Part shown: positions 54,346-64,000 of the stretch, piece after piece
How positions within the stretch are numbered: the stretch's first letter is position 1
How the letters are laid out: each line of letters begins with the position of its first letter
Source: Aurelia coerulea
Taxonomy: Eukaryota > Cnidaria > Scyphozoa > Semaeostomeae > Ulmaridae
Length of the DNA stretch: 64,000 nt
NCBI GenBank assembly: GCA_039566865.1
Contig: CM076955.1
Span: 10,989,001-11,053,000, forward strand
Direction: 5' to 3'
Notes under the pieces: model-generated
Told to the model about the DNA's origin: nothing
Database searches by the model: none
Seen by the model: the letters and a program-made list of their open reading frames with translations, nothing else
Made by a program: the position numbers and the translations under genes

Positions 54346-55366
54346 AGAGATGGAAGAATTTGTCTGAGAACAGTGGCTTTACTGTCTTCCAAAATTTATG
54401 ATTATCGGTAAGCTTACCAAGGTCGATGTCCCTATAGTAGTCAAATTTGGCCCTACGTAGTAATTTCACGCATTTGTTCCTCTGATTTTTGAAAGCCTTG
54501 AGATTTTCCTCAGTGCTATCATTGTGATACTTATTACGCAGTCTAGTTCTATGCATGTTTTCTTTACGCAAGGCTTTAGTCATAAAAGGCCCATCGTTTG
54601 CGCGAATATATTTCTTCTTAACGGGTGCATGCTCATTCAGCACGGCCAAGACCACAGCTTCAAAAGCACCATAGTCCTCATTCCCACCCAACTCAGATGA
54701 CAACATATGAATGAGATGAGTTCTAAAGTCCACGGCGCCAAATCGGCTGTAGTCTCTATAGGAGATTATCTTAGGCCCCCTTTTGACATATCCACCCTTT
54801 AAAACGGTGACAATCATTGCATGGAAGTCGGACAGTCCCGTTTCTATTGTAGATGTAGCCTGAAGACTTGATTTCGTATTTGTTAAAATCAAGTCAATAG
54901 ATCTAGGACTCTCGGACTTGAAACAAGTTGGGCTCCTAACAAGGCTAGTTAAATCGTAACTGTCGACGAAATCACTGATGACGTCATCGCCTATTTCGCA
55001 ATTAAAATCTCCTATCAAAATGAGATTTTCATAATTGCTACAGTAGTGATCAAGAAGCATACCAATCTCGTCAAAGAAATACTGTTTCGCTTGAGAGGGG
55101 GGACGATAAATGGCAACAAGGAGCCATTTTTTCTTTCTCAGATTAATCTCTATCATCCCACATTCAATGTCGTTAGGGGTTTTATACTGTTTCAATTCTT
55201 TGACTGGTGCACGTTCTCTCACGTAAATTAATAAACCACCCCCATTTTGATTCCGATCGTATCTAAAAGGCTTCATAAATCCTTCAATAGCAAACTGGCT
55301 TGTTTGAAAAGTATTATCGATCTTAGTCTCAGCTATCACCAAAATATCAATAGTTTCTGATATCAT
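54263..55366 (-). pseudogene. LINE-D ORF2, AP endonuclease and linker
   Basis: Blocks: ILVIAETKIDNTF, GGGLLIYVRE, WLLVAIYRPPS, LILIGDFNCEIGDD and GLSDFHAMIV, then PFMTKALRKENMHRTRLRNK. The conserved LNINSIRNK block lies just upstream (about 55385-55415) in another frame, so the 5' end is also frameshifted. Confidence 0.85.
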
Positions 55367-55439
55367 AGGTCTTAAAACATGATTTTATTCCTAATTGAAT
55401 TGATGTTTAGATATGCTACGAGAAGACCGTTAATGTTTT

Positions 55440-56370
55440 TCAATCGAATAGTTTCCAATGCTGTGTTAACATAACATCGGCCTCCCTAGAGACCAATTCG
55501 CCAGCAGTGCTTTCGTCGACATTTACGGCAGTTAATGCACCATTCTGTTTATTATCATTATCAGCCCCGATCTCGTCCTCCAGCCCGGCACACGCACCAG
55601 GTCCGCAGGGCGAGAGAGGGTCACCGCCACAGCAAACTGCGGCCGTGTCGACCTCCATCTCGCCCTCCGTTCCATCTGCACATGAGCCAGACCCGGAAGA
55701 CGAGAGGGGGGCACGGCCACAGGCAACTGTAGCCGTGCCACCCTCGATCTTAGCCTCTTCATGCCTATTATCGTTATTTGAGACACCTAATGCCAAGGAG
55801 GAAAGTGATGAGATCATTCCACTTTTGATATCAGCAGTATTTCTAATTAAATTCCCGGGGGGGGGGGTACATAACATATTTCGGGTACGGGTATGTGCCG
55901 CCCATATGGGTGGGTTTTTGGGCCCAAAATTCTCTAAACAAGGGTCCTTTTTCCGCAGATTTTCCATAAAAAAGGGTTGGGTTTCACTGAATTTCGCAAA
56001 AAAATGGTTAAAAAGGGCAGTTTTCCGCCAAAATTCATCATAAAAGTGGGTATCAAAAGCAAGTTTGGGTAATTAGAAGAGGGTAGCTTTCTGAAAGCCG
56101 GGCGGCAGACCCCCGTCCATCCTCAAGTCATGTACCCCCCCCCCGGGATTAAATTACGCTCATCTCCTTCCGCCCAAGCATCAAGAGGACTAAAAACTAT
56201 TTCTTTTTTGCAGTCTTTTTCATATATTTTGTGAATTGCATTTTCAAGTCAGTGCCTGCTTCCTTTGAAGAGATTATCTGCTAAGATACAGTTACCTGAT
56301 CTGTTTAGGTGCAGCTCACTTGAATTCAAATGTAGTGAAGGATCGATGTTGGAGTTGTCGATGTATCTGT
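55440..56370 (-). pseudogene. LINE-D ORF1 remnant with SGNH C-terminal block
   Basis: Minus-strand YRYIDNSNIDPSLHLNSSEL then HLNRSG (about 56290-56370) is the C-terminal SGNH hydrolase block. DCKKEIVFSPLDAWAEGDE follows. After the MITE, a Gly/Cys/Ala-rich tail (55440-55845) with two repeats of the type CGRAPLSSSGSGSCAD and CGGDPLSPCGPGACAG leads to a stop. The N-terminal part is not recognisable. Confidence 0.55.
55854..56147. mobile_element. 294-bp hAT MITE with CCCGGGGG ends
   Basis: Begins CCCGGGGGGGGGGGTACATA and ends TCATGTACCCCCCCCCGGG. ATTAAATT is duplicated exactly on both sides (55846-55853 and 56148-56155). It sits in LINE-D ORF1. The N-terminal 40 codons of the apparent 175-codon frame here come from this MITE. 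Confidence 0.87.
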
Positions 56371-56578
56371 ATCCTTGCTCTGTACACAAATCTTTGAGGA
56401 TCTCTTGCCCTCTTTAATTCGTATTCATCTAACATGAATGGACAAAGAGAAAACGTTTTCAGCGTGATTTGGAGATTTGAAAATTGATCATTGTAAACTT
56501 CTGCACGAGCGAGCGTTATTTCAACGATTGGCCTGTTGCGAAATTCTGTAGTAGTTACAGTAAAGTACCGCCCCAAAA

Positions 56579-58259
56579 CACAGTGATCCGGAACAAAAGA
56601 AAGTTTGGAATAAATACCAAAATACGAAGTTTCAAAATCTGAATTTATTTCATGCCCATATCATCAAGTACAATCTGAATGTTTATGAAACGCAAAAATT
56701 TCAAAAATTGGACAACGGATAGCCAGGAAAATTAATTTTGAAGTTGGGCCTAATTACCTCATTTGTGTACATAGGCACTTCCGGTATAACGCTGCCTGGA
56801 TTGAATTTTCAAAGCAATATTTCTCTGCTCAGAAAGGTCCGACAATTTTCGTTTTGATCTTATTTCAATCCTCTAGTCATGTACTTTTAAGTAATTGCAA
56901 CAATGATTGGAAATATTTATATTTTGGTTCATTTTTATGTGATTCATAATGGCGGAAATTTGTAAAATTCATATTTTTAAAAATCATTTTAAAAATTCAA
57001 CAGTTGAAATGTAAAAATTGGGGCAAAATGTATTTACCAAAAAAATCACAAAATTATAGCAACTACTTCTGCAGGTTTCTACCAAGGGGTTTGTTCTGAA
57101 TCGTACCCAAAAAAGAATTATAGTCATTCTTATTTTTGTGGTACGATGGACATTTTTGAGATTTTTTCAATGTTTTCTGCAATAAAAATAAATCAAGGCC
57201 TGCTAAGGCCTTCAAAACTGACTCAACTCCATCTCTTTGACATAGTGCCATGAAATCTAACCCTCAGAAAGCTTTGCTTTTTATTTTTGTACATGAAATT
57301 ATTGTTTTCAAGCATTTTTAGTTGTCACATCAGCAGAAAACGACCAAAACATGTTTTTTATAATGAAAACTACCACAGTAAGGGACTTTAAGACTTAAAT
57401 CAGTGTAAAATTGTTATTAGAATGATGAAAGTGAATGATTTTCATCACTTAAAGTCTCTTCAAGCCTTGAATGTTTCGGTAGTTATGATGGAAAACACGT
57501 TTTTCTTTGTTTCTGCTGACAGGACAAATAAAAATGCTTGAAAACAGTGATTTCACGTAAATCAATGAAACGCAAAGCTTTCTGAGGGTTAAATTTCATG
57601 ACACTATGTCAAAGAGATCGAGTTGAGTCAGTTTTGAAGGCCTTGGCAGGCCTTGATTTATTTTTATTGCAGAAAACATTGAAAAAATCTCAAAAATGTC
57701 CATCGTACCACAAAAATAAGAATGACTATAATTCTTTTTTGGGTACGATTCAGAACAAACCCTTTGGTAGAAACCTGCACAAGTAGTTGATTTAATTTTG
57801 TGATTTTTTTGGTAAATACATTTTGCCCCAATTTTTACATTTCAACTGTTGAATTTTTAAAACGATTTTTAAAGATATGAATTTTTCAAATTTCCACCAT
57901 TATGAATCACATAAAAATGAACCAAAATATAGATATTTCCAATCATTGTTGCAATTACTTAAAAGTACATGACTAGAGGATTGAAATAAGACCAAAATGA
58001 AAATTGTCGGACCTTTCTGAGCAGAGAAATATTGCTTTGAAAATTCAATCCAGGCAGCGTTATTCGGGAAGTGCCTATGTAAAAAAATGAAGCAATTAGG
58101 CCCAACTTCAAAAATCATCTTCTTGGCTATCCGTAGTCCAATTTTTAAAATGTTTGCGTTTCATAAACATTCAGAGTGTACTTGATGGTATGGGCATGAA
58201 GGAAATTGGAATTTTAAAACTTCATGTTTTGGTATTTCTTCCACTCCCTGGATCACTGT
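56579..58259. repeat. 1.68-kb near-complete palindrome (foldback)
   Basis: Left arm CACAGTGATCC... and right arm ...GGATCACTGTG are inverted over more than 650 bp each, with the centre near 57420. Matching landmarks: CTGCCTGGATTGAATTTTCA (about 56795) against TGAAAATTCAATCCAGGCAG (about 58040). The arms differ by several per cent, so it is old. Flanking AAAA/CAAAA may be a target duplication. The paired 62-codon frames are mirror images and not genes. Confidence 0.82.
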
Positions 58260-58536
58260 GCAAAAGCCGTCACAAAATAAAAAATGTAACAAGACTCCAT
58301 GCTTGCTGGCCCCATGACGCTTCCTCGCTTGTCTTTTTAACCCCTTTGGCACAGGAACACACCTGCACCAAAGCATAAATTCAATGACATTACAAAAGAA
58401 AAGGCATTCCTTTGTATCCTTGAAAATATTATTACATTTCTCCCAAGATAGTACGAACTCTCATAAAGCAGCTTACAAGTAGTCGATATCTAAATCCCAA
58501 ATCACCACGAAAAAGTATTCTCTTTGTCCAATCATA
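58260..58536. other. Short unassigned interval
   Basis: 277 bp between the palindrome and the next MITE; no feature seen. Confidence 0.4.
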
Positions 58537-61500
58537 GGGTAGGGTGGGGTAATGTGGGTATACGGGGTAAAGTGGGTCTACTGAGCTTTTCGCTAGAAAT
58601 ATCCTTTCTCGTTAAATGGAAGAAAGGCTGGCTATTTTTCTTTTAACGTCTGAATAATAAACTGCCTTTTTACATAAAATATTCGTCTTAAATGTATCTC
58701 CACTCGTTTTATAAAATAACTTTACTGAACGGCCTATTGTGCAAGAATTTCAAAGCCCAAGAAAACTTTCTCCTGCCACTGTCGTTTTGCTTTTCTGGTC
58801 CATTTAATTACCATGAGGTGAGAGTTTGGTCTTTTACAAATGAAATAACGTTTAGTTCGAAGTCATTGACGCGATTGTTCTTTTTATTTTTATTTTTTTA
58901 CCAGGTGGGGTAATGTGGGCCTACTGAGAATTCAGCCATAATTCAAATTCAACGAAGCCTTGAATTGCTTAAAATTTTCGCACTTATATTCATCTTGCCA
59001 CGTTGTTTTCTGTCTAAAATGCGAAAACGGGTTTCCTATTACCGCAGTTTCTGTCTTGTAACCACTAAATTGGAGTAAACATACTGCAAACATCTTTATT
59101 TGACTGTTATTATCAAATTCGATCACTGACTTCCAAGTTGCAACGATGGTGGATCACAGCATAATGACCATACTTTTATTTTCGTCGCGGGAACGGGATT
59201 GCTTGCGATAAAAGGCAAAGACTGTGATTTTATTGAACAGAGAATAGTTGGGAAATGTAAGTCCATTAATTTTTTTAATCATTTAGCCTGTCATATTCCG
59301 ATTTTGTACAAGTTTTGAAAATAGACCCACTTTTCCCGCTCGTCGGAAAAAATGGGCCTATTTTAGTTGCCAAAAGAGAAAATTTTTTAAAAATATATAA
59401 CTGCCCTCAGGGCCGTCGAGAGCCAGCTCGGGCCGTGGACCGATCCTTAGGATCGGGCCTCAAGGGGGGCCCAAAGAAAATTTTCTGGTACCACGCCCTT
59501 CAGACTCTCGGAGAATGAGGGAATCGCCCTTTTTAAGAAATCTACTTTAGAAAAAATTGTTTAGATATTCCATGAAAAAGTTATCAAAGAAGCGGTATTT
59601 ACGGTAAACAATAAAAAGATTCGCTCTTACGACGTGACTTTGCCAAAGTCACCTCGTAAAAGGTACGGATAGACTGGCTACACAATCTCTGTATGCTCCT
59701 TAGAACTGATGTGTCGCTAATACAGAGACTTGTTGCCAAACAGCATCTGAAATCGGACTAACTTGATAGCCTCGTTTTCATAAGCACCACAGGCGTAAAA
59801 TGCGGACCACGGAATTAAGATCTTGGCTGTTGTTGCTGCTGTGATCAGCAATCATCAAAGATGACTCTAGAAAACAACTCATTGATGCCAAGTTTTATTC
59901 ATGTGAATTTGAAAGAATTGCAGACAGTTTATGACTCTGACAACATTAAGCATGGACAGTGAACACAAAATTTAAATTTCAGAGGAGTTCAGAGAGACCA
60001 AAGATAAAGGAATCAAAGACTTGGCAAGATACTGTAAGACATTGCATCATTATTATACATTATCATTAGCAATAGGTTAAGTGGTATCAGTACAAGGAAT
60101 TTTCAAGGGGAATGTTCTTTACAGTATATTTGCTCCAAGTGATTTGCTGCATCAGATAATCTGTCTCCAAGATAAATGCCATATAAATGCATACTGATGC
60201 CAGGTCTCATAATTATGAAGCAGATGTCTTGCTTTAAACAAACCCCTATGGATTGAAAACATTGACATCAATGTGGTTAAGTAACAAGTACTTGTTAAAT
60301 CAAAAGCAAAAAATTATATCATCCTTTTCCTTTTTGTATGTGATCCAAAAACTGGGAGGGGGGGGGGGGGGGTTCTTCCATGGTAAAGGTACCTAGGGAT
60401 GTGCGCCACGAGCAAGGGTACTTTTTGGACATCTAGTTGAGCCAAGGGTATCATTTTTACAGAAATTGGTCCAGCCAAGGGTACCATTTTTGAAAAAGTT
60501 AGTCTAGCCAACTCTTTAAATATGCTCGTGGCAGAGCCCTACCCAAAATTTAGCCAAGAACCCCCTCCCCTATGTAGGTATGTATGTATCATTTTGCCAC
60601 AATTACAATTATTTACAAGTTATATAATATAAAAATAGGTACAATACAATAAATAATGTTAAAAACGTAAAGGAAAAACACCCCTAATTACAGTGGCAGG
60701 GATAGCATTAAAAGGTCAAGATGACCTTAATTCCATAATGGTCCCCTTAGAGGTGCTGGTAAAAATTATACGTAGCAGAGGCCAGAGGGTAGTTTCGCGG
60801 ATAAAACACCAGACAAAACATTGCTTGATGCACTAAAGCAAGAACGAGAAATAAAATGTTGGATTCATTTATTACCAGGCAACGTGGACAATTTTTGGTC
60901 ATGTTCAAAAAACACCATAACGTTTTTTTATTAAAAAAAATTAAAGATTATTAAATTGCTTTATTTGGCAAATCATGCATTCAAACCAAAACAACTGTTG
61001 GGGTGATAAAGTACAACAGACCAGCATTGCCAAGTAACATGCTTGCAGTTAAATAATATTAGAAATTGAACTACACGACCCAAATGTAAACGAAAACATC
61101 ACTAACCTGAAGTAGACAAGGCTACTTCAAGGGTACTGACAAGACAACCGACACTTGACTTAGGCCTACACTGCTGTCTCGAAAATGCCTCTGAAATTGC
61201 AACAGCATTACATTTTGCCATTTCCCCTGTTAGAGCATCACAAACATATGTCTCTTCCCATTGCTCACTTTATCATGCCAAATAGCTAGCTAAATTCCTT
61301 CCGCTTCATTTGCTTTTCTGGTCTTCAGGTCGATCAAGCTGCGACGAGAGCGCCGGTCGCCATTGTTTCTTCTTGAAAAACGCAGACCAAACAGGTCTCT
61401 TCTTCAAAGGGAGGTTTTCCAGTAAAATAAGTAAAGAGAAGAAAAATTGATTGGCTACAAAATAATTTACCATTGTTTTAGCCAAAATGCTCTAATCAGA

Positions 61501-62004
61501 TTACAAGCCCGTTTTTCGTTCTGAAAATTCCGATTTGAGACACTCTCTGGCAACTAGTCCCTCATTGAGCTGGCCATCAGCAACAACAACAACAGCGAAA
61601 TTGAGGGACTGGTGTAGCTAGTCTATCTAAGGTACGGACACAAAAACTTTTAAACATAGCCACATAAGAAAATAATTTTCTATGTCTATGTTTTAAGGAC
61701 GGTAGCTAGATTGCCATAAAAGTTGCTGTAAGGAGATTTTACAGCAATAACTAATTTTTGTCGAACGATAATTTTACGGGCCCCTTCGAGGCCCGGGCCC
61801 TGGACCTTTTACCCCCTCCAACCCCCCCCCCCTCTCGACGGTCCTGACTGCCCTCGCCAGAGCTGAGATTTTTTCCCAAGAGAGAATGAGCACTGAATGT
61901 CAATTAAACGAAACTTTTGAAATGTTTTGCATTTTAGTGTCGTTTTACCAGCTATCCATTTTCAGATTTTGCTCATTTTAGACCCACATTACCCCACCCT
62001 ACCC
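58537..62004. mobile_element. GGGTAGGGTGGGG foldback MITE, copy 2, with nested hAT element
   Basis: Same ends as 40014-41034, with TA on both sides (58535-58536 and 62005-62006). The roughly 1,020-bp original sequence is about 95% like copy 1. It is split at ACTGCCCT by the element 59408-61846. The 73-codon frame present in both copies (40169-40390 and 58692-58913) is shared by descent and not evidently coding. Confidence 0.85.
59408..61846. mobile_element. 2.4-kb hAT element, CAGGGCCGTCGAGAG ends, no transposase
   Basis: Ends are CAGGGCCGTCGAGAG and CTCTCGACGGTCCTG (one mismatch). ACTGCCCT is duplicated on both sides (59400-59407 and 61847-61854), and copy 1 of the host MITE shows the unsplit site near 40882. 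The interior is AT-rich with a G run at about 60357-60372. It has no frame above 65 codons, so it is non-autonomous or decayed. Confidence 0.87.
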
Positions 62005-62243
62005 TATCGATTCTTTAGAAAGCTTGATCGACGTTTTTTGATCGTTATCAGTGTTTTCGAAAACGAAAATTTTAAGAAACTCGCTTGTAGCTCTAAAAAC
62101 TGAAAACAAAAAATTTGCAAAAAATCGTAGAATCTAATTCAGGCTTTCTGCTAACTATTAAGTCATAAATCTTCAAAATCGGTCCTGTTTACGATTTATC
62201 GTGGCCTGCTAAAAGTGCATAGTTTATTTTGGCGCATCTGGTA

Positions 62244-63790
62244 TAGGCCAATTTCTCTTTTACCCATCTTCAGTAAGACATTTGAGAAGTTGATGTACAC
62301 GCGACTGTATAGATTTTTACAAATAAATAATGTTCTTTACTCCTTACAATTTGGATTTCAAGAAAACCACTCTATTGATCATGCGCTGGTGAGTTTGACA
62401 GAGGCTATCAGAAACACACTTGATAATAAAAAATTTGGTTGTGGTATTTCTATTGATTTACAAAAGGCTTTTGATATGTGAATCATAAAGTTTTGTTATT
62501 AAAATTGGAACACCATGGGGTGCGCGGTTGTGCCCTTGAGGGGTTTAAATCTTACCTGTCTGATAGAAAGCAATATGTCTCTGTCAATGGAAATAATTCT
62601 AACTTACTTTCAATTACTTGTGGTGTACCACAAGGTTCTGTACTAGGCCCATCACTTTTCCTTATCTTCATCAATGATCTACCAAATGCTTCTAAGAAAC
62701 TTAATTTCTATCTCTTTGCTGATGATACAAACATCTACTGTGTATCAGATGATTTATCTAACTTAATCAAAATCGTTAACAAAGAACTTAGATCAATAAA
62801 GAAATGGCTTGATGCTAATAAATTATCATTAAACAATGATAAGACAAACTATATTATCTTTCATTCTCCTTCTAAAAATGTTCCTTCTGATTCTACGATA
62901 AAAATAGGGTCAAGTTTGTCAAATTCCTAGGACTCCTCTTAGATGAGCATCTAAGCTGGAAATACCATCTCAGTGAACTTTCTAAAAAATTAGCTAGAAC
63001 TTGTGGAATCTTTTTCAAAATTAGAAACTTACTTCCCTTAGATGTTTTACTTTGCTTGTACAATGCTTTGTTTCTGTCCTTCTTACAATATGGTCTTATT
63101 GTTTGGGGTCAAACATATGCATCATATGTTGATCCAATTTTTAAACACAGAAAAAAGCAGTCAGAGCTATCTCACTTCAGCCTCGCATGTCACCCTCTCT
63201 TCCAATCTTTAAAGATCTTAAACTTCTCAAACTTTCTTAGATGTTTGAACTCTGACTTTTAACCTTTGTCTTTGACTCCGTTAATAAAAATTCACCTAGT
63301 TGCTTTCATAACTTCTTCCTATTCAATTCATCTGTTCATCAATATTCAACGAGACAGGCCAGTCAAGGACATCTATACTTAAATCGAATAAACAGTCTTC
63401 AATATGGTCTAAAATCAATTCGATATCTTGGTGCTAAACTTTGGAATTCATTACCCGTTGAACTCCGTAATGCTCCATCGAAAATATCCTTCAAAACGCA
63501 ACTGAAAATTTACTTACTGAACAAGGTCAATGAATAATTTAAAGCTATGTTTGATTCTGGCACAATTTCTACTTTATCATATGAAAATAAAATGTGTCCA
63601 TCATAATTTCAAATTTTCGTGGGACAGGGGGGCTCTCTCCTCGATTAGTTTACCTATTGAGAGAGCTCCTCCTTTAAGTAATTCCCTCCATACAATTTAT
63701 TCTTTTCTCTGTATTTGTATATTGTATTAATTTTCCGTACCAATGTATTAATTTTCTGTAATATTTTCTTTTTCCTTGTAGTTTAGTTAG
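62244..63790 (+). pseudogene. LINE-Y: RT and C-terminus with frameshifts, 3' UTR
   Basis: Reads RPISLLPIFSKTFEKLMY, GFQENHSIDHALVSL and SIDLQKAFD. A one-base frameshift near 62476 leads to NHKVLLLKLEHHGV, CGVPQGSVLGPSLF and the catalytic FADD (about 62718). Further frameshifts follow near 62910 and 63150. The C-terminus IRYLGAKLWNSLP and FKTQLKIYLLNKVNE ends at 63535. The 3' UTR (about 63622-63680) is shared with LINE-X. Its 5' half is not in the window beyond 52118-52144. Confidence 0.82.
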
Positions 63791-64000
63791 GTGTTAAGGC
63801 CGGTTTACACGGCCGTTTTTTCCTAAATTTTTCGTAAACTTTTTCTGAAATTTTCAACATTTAGAAAAAAGTTACCGTGTAACAGGAAAATATTTACGGT
63901 GAAGTTTGATCTTATCTCCCGTTTTTAATCTTGTTAATTGGTTTTAATGAGCCATCGTTGACGATTTTATTCTGATCCAGGGTCAAAATAAAATTGCTTC
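63791..64000. other. Start of a further inverted-repeat-type sequence, cut by window end
   Basis: GGCCGGTTTACACGGCCG (about 63800) is a small palindrome of the kind seen at MITE ends. The other end would be beyond the window. Confidence 0.35.

Larger units (their letters stand above)
52379..56575 (-). mobile_element. LINE-D, nearly full-length CR1/L2-type retrotransposon
   Basis: On the minus strand it has ORF1 remnants (about 55440-56370), ORF2 (52559-55420) and a 3' tail of (TAA)n at 52379-52420. Related to LINE-A and closest to LINE-C. Interrupted by a 294-bp hAT MITE at 55854-56147. Confidence 0.8.
52147..62241. mobile_element. 10.1-kb TA-flanked foldback element swollen by nested insertions
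   Basis: The left end CCGGGTGCGCCAAAATAAAC and the inverted right end GTTTATTTTGGCGCATCTGG match over about 225 bp (52147-52375 and 62014-62241). TA on both sides (52145-52146 and 62242-62243) splits the LINE-Y frame. The interior holds LINE-D (minus), a CCCGGGGG hAT MITE, a 1.68-kb palindrome and the GGGTAGGG foldback with a hAT element. Ancestral size without insertions was probably under 1 kb. Confidence 0.8.

Overview
The window is repeat-dense, AT-rich eukaryotic DNA, most likely from an invertebrate animal. The reading frames belong to transposable elements: CR1/L2-type LINEs with an SGNH-hydrolase ORF1, a Penelope-like GIY-YIG element, hAT-type elements with 8-bp target duplications and TA-inserting foldback elements. 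The LINE and Penelope proteins resemble families common in anthozoan cnidarians, so a coral or sea anemone is my best guess; this rests on memory of the families. No complete host gene, rRNA or tRNA was recognised.

The main feature (1-24,191) is a two-gene mobile element present as near-identical 4,506-bp head-to-tail units in two mirror-image arrays around a 4.7-kb spacer. Each unit carries two convergent genes. One is a 446-aa replication protein with an HUH nickase followed by a superfamily-3 helicase, as in CRESS-DNA virus Reps. The other is a 363-aa DD34E transposase of the IS630/Tc1-mariner type. Between their 3' ends lies an inverted array of TTTACCG iterons around a hairpin, a plausible replication origin. 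Units are separated and bounded by a 217-219-bp palindromic module (terminal direct repeat, TDR) ending in CAATC...GATTG. The right array is exactly TDR-body-TDR-body-TDR-body-TDR (13,736 bp) flanked by TA on both sides. I infer that the transposase integrates at TA and that the Rep replicates the element by rolling circle, giving concatemers.

From 24,192 to 32,250 there is an AAGTACC minisatellite and then a LINE C-terminus interrupted by a second element of the same architecture (25,651-31,203). That element has 263-bp TDRs with related CAATC ends, a TGACGTCA promoter-like site, inverted CGGGTCAC iterons around an AT hairpin, and TA flanks. It encodes neither Rep nor transposase and carries an inserted LINE with an intact 994-aa ORF2. 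An empty version of its insertion site survives at about 44,890.

From 32,250 to 49,980: a hammerhead-ribozyme-like motif, an inverted-repeat block with charged ORFs, a broken Penelope-like element split by a 2.2-kb hAT-type element with a perfect 8-bp duplication, a foldback with minisatellite arms, several LINE fragments with TA-inserted MITEs, and a 3.8-kb element holding a LINE.

From 51,080 to 63,790 there is one deep nest. A LINE is split by a 10.1-kb TA-inserted foldback whose interior contains a minus-strand LINE (itself holding a hAT MITE), a 1.68-kb palindrome, and a second copy of the GGGTAGGG foldback carrying a 2.4-kb hAT element. The window ends inside another inverted-repeat-type sequence.
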